A stretch of DNA of 5,748 nt, from the NCBI GenBank assembly GCA_946614205.1, contig CAMOGR010000180.1, forward strand, positions 1 to 5,748, written 5' to 3'. Of the stretch, positions 1-5,684 are shown one piece after another. This DNA is from an uncultured Bacteroidales bacterium. GTDB taxonomy: Bacteria > Bacteroidota > Bacteroidia > Bacteroidales > UBA932. Position numbers and translations under genes: made by a program. Within the stretch, counting starts at the first letter, position 1. Every line of letters begins with the position of its first letter. The notes under the pieces are model-generated. The model was given only the letters and a program-made list of their open reading frames with translations, was not told the origin of the DNA and did not search any database.

Positions 1-109
1 GAAGAAGGTCCTGGAATCCCTTGGCATATTTTTCATTGAACAAAGCGGCGATGTCTGCAGGAAGGTTTTCCTGGCTTATGACGTGTCTCTTTTTGTTGTC
101 TGCGTTCAT
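1..109 (-). CDS. 5' end of an unidentified minus-strand gene (partial)
   Basis: Reading the minus strand from an ATG at 109-107 gives 36 uninterrupted codons to the window edge. The N-terminus begins MNADNKKRHVISQENLPADI and continues with a segment containing ALFNEKYAKGFQDLL. The frame is too short to have been called as a complete gene here and no stop is seen. It is hydrophilic, with no signal peptide or membrane segment in the visible part, so a cytoplasmic protein is likely. The pattern of an ENLP motif followed by FNEKY-x-KGF reminds me of a small conserved Bacteroidota protein of unknown function, but this is memory rather than a domain match. The gene is divergent from the sirtuin gene, and the AT-rich gap between them holds a plausible promoter for it. 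No function is proposed. The alternative is a chance open frame, which the well-placed upstream promoter and ordinary amino-acid composition argue against. Confidence 0.6.
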   Translation of the reverse strand, partial: MNADNKKRHVISQENLPADIAALFNEKYAKGFQDLL

Positions 110-128
110 TGGTTTGGATTATTCGGCG

Positions 129-160
129 CAATAATAATGCAAATATTTTAATCAAACAAA
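129..160 (-). promoter_or_regulatory. Candidate Bacteroidota-type promoter for the leftward partial gene
   Basis: On the minus strand a TTTG (160-157, -33 type) is followed after 20 bases by TATTATTG (136-129). The second element matches the Bacteroidota -7 consensus TAnnTTTG at all but one defined position. The spacing fits the 19-21 bases usual for this promoter class. Transcription would begin roughly 10-15 bases before the ATG at 109, giving a very short leader. Nothing resembling a Shine-Dalgarno sequence precedes the ATG, as is usual in this phylum. Chance matches are easy in AT-rich DNA. Confidence 0.4.
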
Positions 161-178
161 AAATTGTGCGTATCTTTG
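147..178 (+). promoter_or_regulatory. Candidate promoter for the sirtuin-glutamine synthetase pair
   Basis: TATCTTTG at 171-178 is an exact match to the Bacteroidota -7 box TAnnTTTG. A weak -33 element (TTTA, 147-150) lies 20 bases upstream. Only 6 bases separate the box from the sirtuin ATG at 185, so the expected transcription start falls at or next to the start codon. If the promoter is real, the transcript is leaderless or nearly so. It overlaps the leftward promoter region, so the two divergent units may influence each other. Confidence 0.45.
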
Positions 179-184
179 GGGTGT

Positions 185-904
185 ATGAAGAAAAAAAATC
201 TTGTGGTCCTGAGTGGCTCAGGAATCAGCGCAGAAAGCGGTATATCCACGTTTCGAGGGGGTAACGGCCTGTGGGACAATGTCCCGGTAGAGGAGATATG
301 TACCCCGGAAGGCTGGATTCGAAATCCATCGAAAGTTTTACGCTTCTACAATGAGCGCAGGGCCCAGCTGGAGGGGTGCGAGCCCAACGAGGCCCATCGC
401 ATTGTCGCACAGCTGGAAGACAGCTTCAATGTGTGCGTTGTCACCCAGAATGTTGACAACCTGCACGAGAGGGCCGGCAGCAGTCGTGTGCTCCATCTTC
501 ACGGCGAGCTCACCAAGGTGCGCCCCGAAGATTGCTACACCTCTTCCGACGGCTTCATCGAGAAGTACGTGACCGACATAGGCTACCGCCCCGTGTCCCT
601 GGGCGAGACCGGCGGCCCGCGTGGCAGGCAGCTGCGTCCGCACATAGTGTGGTTCGGCGAGGCCGTCCCCAACCTTGAAAAGGCCGCCGCGCTCGTCAGC
701 GTCGCCGACATTCTGCTTATTGTGGGCACCTCGCTTCAGGTCTATCCCGCCGCAAGCCTGTACAACTTCGCTCCCGTGCAGTGCCGCATTTTCCTCATCG
801 ACCCCGATTCGCATCTCGTCTCACACATTCCCGGCGTCACTTTCATCAACGAGGTGGCCACGGCCGGCATGCGCAAGTTCCGACAACTGATAATATCACA
901 ATAA
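185..904 (+). CDS. cobB: NAD-dependent protein deacylase, class III sirtuin (CobB/SIRT5 type)
   Basis: 239 residues, the usual length for a compact bacterial sirtuin, cytoplasmic. It should remove acyl groups from protein lysines, using NAD+ and releasing nicotinamide and O-acyl-ADP-ribose. The NAD loop is GSGISAESGISTFR (11-24). TQNVDNLHERAG (87-98) matches the CobB wording, and the catalytic histidine is H106 in HLHGEL. RPHIVWFGEAVP (151-162) and GTSLQVYPAA (181-190) complete the Rossmann core. Y55 and R58 (FYNER) form the YxxR signature of class III enzymes, which favours negatively charged acyl groups such as succinyl; that preference is inferred. The zinc tetracysteine module of E. coli CobB is missing: only C117 lies in that segment. 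I place the start at the ATG at 185, because an upstream TTG (164) would add seven residues not expected in the family and would overlap the promoter box. No Shine-Dalgarno sequence is visible. The stop is 3 bp before the glutamine synthetase gene, so co-transcription is likely. Confidence 0.93.
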   Translation: MKKKNLVVLSGSGISAESGISTFRGGNGLWDNVPVEEICTPEGWIRNPSKVLRFYNERRAQLEGCEPNEAHRIVAQLEDSFNVCVVTQNVDNLHERAGSSRVLHLHGELTKVRPEDCYTSSDGFIEKYVTDIGYRPVSLGETGGPRGRQLRPHIVWFGEAVPNLEKAAALVSVADILLIVGTSLQVYPAASLYNFAPVQCRIFLIDPDSHLVSHIPGVTFINEVATAGMRKFRQLIISQ

Positions 905-907
905 CCA

Positions 908-2422
908 ATGGACAAGAAACTTCAGCTCAATCCAAACGAGGTGGTCGCCTGCCTCCAGAAAGACCCTTCCACCTTTACTTGCCAGGACATGCTCGATTTC
1001 ATCGTTGAAAAGGAAATACGGATGATCGATTTCATGTATCCTGCAGAGGACGGAAGGGTGAAAACTCTCAACTTTACGATTAATTCCCTCGAATACGCCG
1101 AGACCATACTTGTAGAAGGCGAGCGCGTGGACGGCTCCAGCCTGTTCCCCTCGTTCGTGGAGGCCGGTAACAGCGACCTCTACGTCGTGCCCCGCTATCG
1201 CACCGCCTTCGTGGACCCGTTCACCGAGATTCCCACGCTGTGCTTCCTCTGCAGCTTCTTCAAGGGTAACGGCAAGCCTTTCGAGTGCGCACCGTACGCC
1301 ACGCTCATGCGTGCCCACGAGGCTTTCCACAAGAGCACCGGCCTTACTTTCGAGGCCATGGGAGAGCTTGAATACTACGTAATTACCGAAGAAGAACCGC
1401 TCTTCCCCGCAACGGACCAGAGGGGCTACCACGAGAGCGAGCCCTTCGCCAAGCTCAACGACTTCCGCCGCGCCTGCATGGATCACGTTGCCAAAACGGG
1501 CGGCCAGATAAAGTACGGCCACAGCGAGGTGGGCAACTTCACCCTCGACGGCAAAGTGTACGAACAGAACGAGATAGAGTTCCTCCCGTGCCCGCTCGAC
1601 ACGGCTGCCGACCAGCTGCTGCTGGCCAAATGGGTTATCCGGAACCTTGCATGGCAGTGGGGCCTCAACGTTTCCTTTGCCCCCAAGATTACCGTGGGCA
1701 AGGCGGGCTCCGGCATGCATATCCACATGCGCCTGATGCGAGACGGCGTGAATGTCACTCTCGGGCCTGACGGCAAGCTGTCCGAAATTGCCCGCCGCGC
1801 CATCGCGGGACTCATGGTCATGGCTCCGTCAATAACCGCCTTCGGCAACAAGAACCCCACGTCGTACTTCCGCCTCGTTCCCCATCAGGAGGCTCCCACC
1901 AATGTGTGCTGGGGCGACTGCAACCGTTCCGCCCTCGTGAGGGTTCCCCTCGGCTGGTCGAGCGGCACCGACATGTGCCACGCGGCCAATCCCCAGGTCC
2001 CCGCATCCGAGCACGACACCACCGGCAAGCAGACCTTCGAGATGCGTTCTCCGGACTGCTCTGCCGATATTTACCAGCTCATGGCAGGTCTCTGTACTGC
2101 AGCCCGTTACGGGCTCGAGATGCAGCCTTCCGACGCCCTCGCCCTCGCGGCTGACAAATATGTGGATACCGATATCCACCGTCCTGAGAATGCGGCGCGC
2201 CTGGCGTCTCTCGACTCGCTGCCTACCTGCTGCGCCGAGTCTGCCGACTGTCTGGAGCGCCAGCGGGCGGTCTACGAGGCGTGCGGTGTTTTCGAGCCCC
2301 GCATGATAGACGGCATCCTCAAGGGCCTGCGCCGCTACGGCGACTCCGACCTGCACGAGGCCGCAAGACGCGACCCCGAGCTCATGGGCAGGTTGGTCAA
2401 GGAATACTTCTACTGCGGCTGA
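908..2422 (+). CDS. glnA: Glutamine synthetase family protein (GlnA-like, Bacteroidales type)
   Basis: 504 residues, cytoplasmic. The family joins ammonia to glutamate using ATP. The N-terminal beta-grasp domain covers about 35-125, with RVDGSSLFP at 73-81; the catalytic domain follows. By alignment to enterobacterial GlnA, metal and substrate ligands are present: E153 and E155 (GELEYY), E207 (HSEVGN), E222 (NEIEF), H271 (GSGMHIHM), R322 and E328 (FRLVPHQEAP), R340 and R345 (NRSALVRVP), E378 and R380 (EMRSPD). The spacing between E207 and E222 is 15 residues against 8 in GlnA, so a small insertion lies there. The adenylylation motif NLYDLPPEE is absent, so control by adenylylation is unlikely. 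The protein has 17 cysteines, including a CC pair at 441-442. The wording fits the ~500-residue GlnA-like protein of Bacteroidales, distinct from the ~730-residue GSIII. The intact active site supports synthetase activity, but a gamma-glutamyl-amine ligase role is not excluded. The start lies 3 bp after the sirtuin stop without a Shine-Dalgarno sequence. The 3' end overlaps the convergent peptidase gene by 13 bp. Confidence 0.92.
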   Translation: MDKKLQLNPNEVVACLQKDPSTFTCQDMLDFIVEKEIRMIDFMYPAEDGRVKTLNFTINSLEYAETILVEGERVDGSSLFPSFVEAGNSDLYVVPRYRTAFVDPFTEIPTLCFLCSFFKGNGKPFECAPYATLMRAHEAFHKSTGLTFEAMGELEYYVITEEEPLFPATDQRGYHESEPFAKLNDFRRACMDHVAKTGGQIKYGHSEVGNFTLDGKVYEQNEIEFLPCPLDTAADQLLLAKWVIRNLAWQWGLNVSFAPKITVGKAGSGMHIHMRLMRDGVNVTLGPDGKLSEIARRAIAGLMVMAPSITAFGNKNPTSYFRLVPHQEAPTNVCWGDCNRSALVRVPLGWSSGTDMCHAANPQVPASEHDTTGKQTFEMRSPDCSADIYQLMAGLCTAARYGLEMQPSDALALAADKYVDTDIHRPENAARLASLDSLPTCCAESADCLERQRAVYEACGVFEPRMIDGILKGLRRYGDSDLHEAARRDPELMGRLVKEYFYCG

Positions 2423-5400
2423 CGGAGCATTTCGGCGACTGCGGCCTCCAGCTGGAGGTCGCGGCCGGCAAGCTCCGATGCCGGATCGTTGGCAACCCGG
2501 ATATCCGGTTCAATCTGGTAATTCTCCATGTAGCGCTGCTGCCTTACCATCCAGCCGCCTACCTGGGGAATTCCGAATACTATCTGGGGATTGATCTGAG
2601 TTTCCCACCATACGGCGGTCATTGTCCCCGGAACGGGCATGCCTATAAGTTTGCCGAGCCCCAGTTCCCTGTATGCGTACGGGAAGCCGGAAGCGTCGGA
2701 GTAATTGTCTTCTCCCATCAGCACGCAGGACGGCTTGTTCCACTTGCTGTAGGGCTCGGAACCGATGTACTGGCCGCGTGGACGCCATTCAGCATATACC
2801 TTGCCGCCGAGGAAGGTGACCAGGTCGTCGTGGAGCCATCCGCCGCCGTTGTGACGGGTGTCGACTATGAGGGCGTCGCAGCCACGGTACTTGCCGAGGG
2901 CCTTGGAATACAGCTCGCGGAACGAAGGTGAATTCATCCCCTGTACATGCACATATCCCACGCGGCCGCCCGACAGGCGCTCCACGATTTCCTCGCGCTG
3001 GCGCACCCAGCGGCGGTACAGAAGGTCTGACTCGTTTGCGGCCGGCTTGACGCTGAGCCGCTCTTCCTTTCCGCCCTTGCGGACCGTTACCAAGGTCTTC
3101 TTGCCGGCTTTTCCGGCCAGCAGGGACATCCAGTTGCCGCCGGCCTCGATGGCCTTGCCGTCAATGGAAGTGATGATGTCTCCGGCCTTGATTCCGGAGT
3201 CGGCGAGGTTGAGGACGCCGCCTGGCAGCACCTCTGCGATCTTGAGGCCGTCACCTTTGTACGACAGGTCGTAGAGCACTCCAAGCCGGCCCAGGCTCTC
3301 GCCGCCGCCCGGACGGTAACGGGCTCCGGTGTGCGAGCCGTTGAGCTCGCCGAGCATCTCCGACAGCAGGTCCTGGAAATCGAAGTAATTGTCGATGAAG
3401 GGGAGGAAGCGGGAATAGTTGCTGTAGCAGTAGTCCCAGTCGGCGCCGTGCAGGGCGGGGTCGTAGAATTTTTCCTTGACCTGCTTCCACACGTGGTCGA
3501 AAATGTATTTCCGTTCGGCCTTGGCCTTGAACTCGTAGTCTCCGGAGAATTCGACCCTCTTGGTCTGTCCGTTGCCGAGGTTCACTTTGGTGATGCCGCG
3601 GCCGGACTGGACGAAGATATCGCCGCCGTCCCTGGTGGGAACGATGCGGCCCGAAACACCGCGGGCGAGCACTTTGACCTCGTCTTTGCGCAGGTCCTTG
3701 ACGCACAGGCCCATGCCGCTTTCGAGAGGGGTTATGTAGTAGAGCTTGCGGCCGTCCTTGCTGAGCAGGTGGTCGCCGTACGGAGCGCTCGAGCGGGTGA
3801 GACGGCGTATGCGGTCCTCGCGGCCGTCGAGCAGCAGGTCGAGCTTGCGCGGCTTCTCCTGGGCGACGGAATCCTTCTTCTCTTCCTTGGCAAGCTGCTT
3901 CTCGCTCTTGCCGCTCAGGAGCTTTTCGACTTCCTCATCCTCCTTGTCCTGCATGAATTCGGTGTAAGCCTTGCCGTCGAAGAACATTATGTAGATGTCT
4001 TCCTCTGCGCCCCAGGAGCCGTGGCTGCGGTAGCCGTTGCGGTCGCTGGTCCAGGTCATGGCCTTGCCGCCGAGTGCCCAGCGGAAGCCTCCGTCGGAGT
4101 AGCCGCTGCGGGTGAGGTCGGTGACGGAACCGTCGCTGATGTCGATAAGGGCTATGTCGGTGTTGTTCCAGCCGCCGTCGGCCTCGTACAGGGAGAGCAG
4201 ATGCTGGCTGTCGGGGCACCAGGAGAAGGCCTGGTCGCCGTCCTGATACGAATAGTTGGCGTCCTTGAGCACGGACTTGGGCTTGCCGCCCTTTGTGGGC
4301 TTTACCACCAGTTCGGTGCGGTCGCGGAGGTATGCCACCCATTTGCCGTCGGGGGAGACTGCAGGCTGGAAACTGGTTTCGCCGCTCTCGGAGAACAGTT
4401 CCTCACGGATGTCGGCGGTATAGGTGAAGAGCTTGTCTTTCTTGTCGACCAGTACGCTCCTGTAGATGCTCCAGCAGCCGTTCCTCTCGGATGCGTAGTA
4501 GAGCTCGCGGCCGTCCGCGGAGAAGCTCACGCCTCTCTCCTGCTCGGGAGTGTTGGTGATGCGGCGTGTGGTGGCGTACTCGGTGGAGGTGACGAAGACG
4601 TCGCCCCTTATCACCAGGGCTATTTCCTTGCCGTCGGGGGAGACTGCCATGGAGGTGGCCTGTCCGGTGAAGTTCATCTTCACCATTTCGCGCTCGCTGT
4701 AGTCGCGCGTGACGGTGATGCTGAGCTTGCGGGGGGCGCTTCCTTCCTTGTAGACGTACAGCTCGCCGTTCTGGGAGTAGACGAGCGTACCGTCGGAGGC
4801 CGCAGAAAGATGGCGGACCGGGTCTTTGGTGTAGTTCGTGAGCCTGACTCCGGCGGCAGGGTTGCTGACGCTGCCCTTCCAGAGGTTTATGGTGGAACCG
4901 TCCTGCTCGCTGAGGTAGTAGTAGGTGTCGCCGTCCGGGCCCCAGACGGGCTGGCGGTTCTCGCATTCGGCGGTGGTCAGCTGCCTGAAGGTGCCCTTGT
5001 CAAGGAGCCATACGTCGCGGGTGACGGACGATGTGTGATGCTTGCGGAGAGGATCCTCGTATCCTTTGTAATCCTCGTACAGTATGGCTCCGTCGCTGCG
5101 TACGCTCATCTGGGACATCGTGACCGGGGTAAGCAGCTGCGGACGGCCGTCGCCTTTGCTTACGGTCCAGATCTGCGGCTGACCGGGGAATGCGCCGTAT
5201 GAAGGGTCGGCCTGGATGTTTGCGGCGAACGCTATGCTGCCGTCGGGCATGACCGCACGGGGCGTCTCATTGCCGGGGTAGTCGGTGATGCGCACGGGAG
5301 TGCCGCCGAGAGCCGGTACGAGGAAAATGTCCTGGCTGCCTTCGCGGTATGAGCTGAAGTAAATATGCGTTCCGTCAGGAGTCCAGACCGGGTCGGAGTC

Positions 5401-5595
5401 GTATGCCGGGTTGCTGGTGACCTGGCGGGCTTCTCCGCCCTGTGTGCCTACTGTGTAGATGTCGCCCTTGTAGCAGAATGCAATCTTTGTTCCGTCGGGT
5501 GATATGGCGCTTTTGCGCAGCCACATGGGAGTCTCCTGTGCCATGGCGCAGATGGCCGTGGCGGCGAGGACTGAGGATAATAGGATTCTTTTCAT
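2410..5595 (-). CDS. Secreted tricorn-like S41 family serine peptidase with beta-propellers and PDZ domain
   Basis: 1061 residues, close to archaeal tricorn protease (about 1070). Residues 1-19 form a Sec signal peptide (KR, then a hydrophobic stretch ending in AMA before Q20), so the enzyme is exported; archaeal tricorn is cytosolic. Repeated WD40-like/PD40 blades with S/T-PDG turns (near 32, 72, 117, 219, 318, 413 and others) run to about 680 and probably form two propellers that gate substrate entry. A lysine/glutamate-rich insert lies at about 549-585. The C1 region follows (about 690-757), then a PDZ domain (about 770-850, with IKAGDIITSIDGKAI), then the C2 catalytic domain. By alignment the tricorn tetrad is complete: S754 and H755 (GSHTG), nucleophile S966 in SDASGFPY, and E1024 in MENYQIEPD. 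NGGG at 916-919 fits the oxyanion-hole loop. The likely role is trimming oligopeptides outside the cytoplasm; the substrate is unknown. It appears monocistronic, with a terminator-like hairpin just upstream. The stop codon is TAG at 2412-2410, inside the convergent synthetase gene. Confidence 0.93.
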   Translation of the reverse strand: MKRILLSSVLAATAICAMAQETPMWLRKSAISPDGTKIAFCYKGDIYTVGTQGGEARQVTSNPAYDSDPVWTPDGTHIYFSSYREGSQDIFLVPALGGTPVRITDYPGNETPRAVMPDGSIAFAANIQADPSYGAFPGQPQIWTVSKGDGRPQLLTPVTMSQMSVRSDGAILYEDYKGYEDPLRKHHTSSVTRDVWLLDKGTFRQLTTAECENRQPVWGPDGDTYYYLSEQDGSTINLWKGSVSNPAAGVRLTNYTKDPVRHLSAASDGTLVYSQNGELYVYKEGSAPRKLSITVTRDYSEREMVKMNFTGQATSMAVSPDGKEIALVIRGDVFVTSTEYATTRRITNTPEQERGVSFSADGRELYYASERNGCWSIYRSVLVDKKDKLFTYTADIREELFSESGETSFQPAVSPDGKWVAYLRDRTELVVKPTKGGKPKSVLKDANYSYQDGDQAFSWCPDSQHLLSLYEADGGWNNTDIALIDISDGSVTDLTRSGYSDGGFRWALGGKAMTWTSDRNGYRSHGSWGAEEDIYIMFFDGKAYTEFMQDKEDEEVEKLLSGKSEKQLAKEEKKDSVAQEKPRKLDLLLDGREDRIRRLTRSSAPYGDHLLSKDGRKLYYITPLESGMGLCVKDLRKDEVKVLARGVSGRIVPTRDGGDIFVQSGRGITKVNLGNGQTKRVEFSGDYEFKAKAERKYIFDHVWKQVKEKFYDPALHGADWDYCYSNYSRFLPFIDNYFDFQDLLSEMLGELNGSHTGARYRPGGGESLGRLGVLYDLSYKGDGLKIAEVLPGGVLNLADSGIKAGDIITSIDGKAIEAGGNWMSLLAGKAGKKTLVTVRKGGKEERLSVKPAANESDLLYRRWVRQREEIVERLSGGRVGYVHVQGMNSPSFRELYSKALGKYRGCDALIVDTRHNGGGWLHDDLVTFLGGKVYAEWRPRGQYIGSEPYSKWNKPSCVLMGEDNYSDASGFPYAYRELGLGKLIGMPVPGTMTAVWWETQINPQIVFGIPQVGGWMVRQQRYMENYQIEPDIRVANDPASELAGRDLQLEAAVAEMLRQPQ
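2439..2464 (+). repeat. Inverted repeat just past the glutamine synthetase stop
   Basis: A perfect 14-bp palindrome, CCTCCAGCTGGAGG (2445-2458), sits in a longer inverted repeat with 13-base arms (2439-2451 and 2452-2464). In plus-strand RNA the extra pairs include two G-U wobbles, so the plus transcript can fold more fully than the minus one, where these become A-C mismatches. It starts 17 bases after the synthetase stop and lies inside the C-terminal coding part of the convergent peptidase gene. No U-rich tract follows, so it is not a classical terminator. It might stabilise or pause the synthetase mRNA end, or it may be a chance result of the coding sequence. Confidence 0.4.
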
Positions 5596-5600
5596 CGTTA

Positions 5601-5622
5601 TTTCGCTTACTTTCGCAATATA
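5601..5622 (-). promoter_or_regulatory. Possible promoter and 10-bp tandem repeat ahead of the peptidase gene
   Basis: On the minus strand TATATTGC (5622-5615) resembles the -7 box TAnnTTTG with two mismatches, and no good -33 element was found. It stands 19 bases before the ATG at 5595, the same distance as the candidate box of the leftward gene at the other end of the window. The hexamer GCGAAA occurs twice (5616-5611 and 5606-5601) with a 10-bp period, one helical turn, between the box and the start codon. No Shine-Dalgarno sequence is visible. Confidence 0.25.
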
Positions 5623-5624
5623 CG

Positions 5625-5658
5625 AAAAAACGGTGTAGCCGCAATGGCTGCACCGTTT
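5625..5658 (-). terminator. Hairpin with T-tract, probable intrinsic terminator of a gene beyond the right edge
   Basis: The arms 5631-5640 and 5646-5655 are complementary around a 5-base loop, and three further A/T pairs extend the stem at the base. Read on the minus strand the stem is followed by six T residues (5630-5625), the layout of an intrinsic terminator for a leftward transcript entering from the right. One pair is a C-A mismatch in minus-strand RNA and a G-U wobble in plus-strand RNA. The stem is therefore slightly better on the plus strand, but the tail there is only TTTAATT. It would insulate the peptidase gene from upstream transcription. Confidence 0.5.
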
Positions 5659-5684
5659 AATTGACGGTTAAAAAATAAGTTGCT

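Noticed and set aside
164..184. Upstream TTG start for the sirtuin, adding seven residues
   Set aside because: The extension overlaps the exact TAnnTTTG promoter box and does not fit the family N-terminus. The ATG at 185 gives the expected MKKKNLVVLSGSG beginning.
896..1726. 276-codon open frame on the minus strand opposite the glutamine synthetase gene
   Set aside because: Same antisense-register effect as for the peptidase gene. The sense strand shows all synthetase motifs in order and the antisense product resembles nothing.
2281..2931. Plus-strand open frame spanning the convergent gene ends (216 codons)
   Set aside because: It overlaps the synthetase in another frame and then runs antisense to the peptidase. 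Its product has no domain features, and both real genes explain the DNA.
3331..5202. 623-codon open frame on the plus strand opposite the peptidase gene
   Set aside because: It is in exact antisense register with the peptidase codons, so its stops would need TTA, CTA or TCA codons in the sense gene, which a GC-rich gene avoids. The product is a low-complexity Val/Ala/Gly-rich string without recognisable domains, whereas the sense strand encodes a complete peptidase.
5539..5595. Lipoprotein signal in the peptidase (Cys at residue 16)
   Set aside because: The residues before the cysteine (TAI) do not form a good lipobox, while AMA before Q20 is a good signal peptidase I site.
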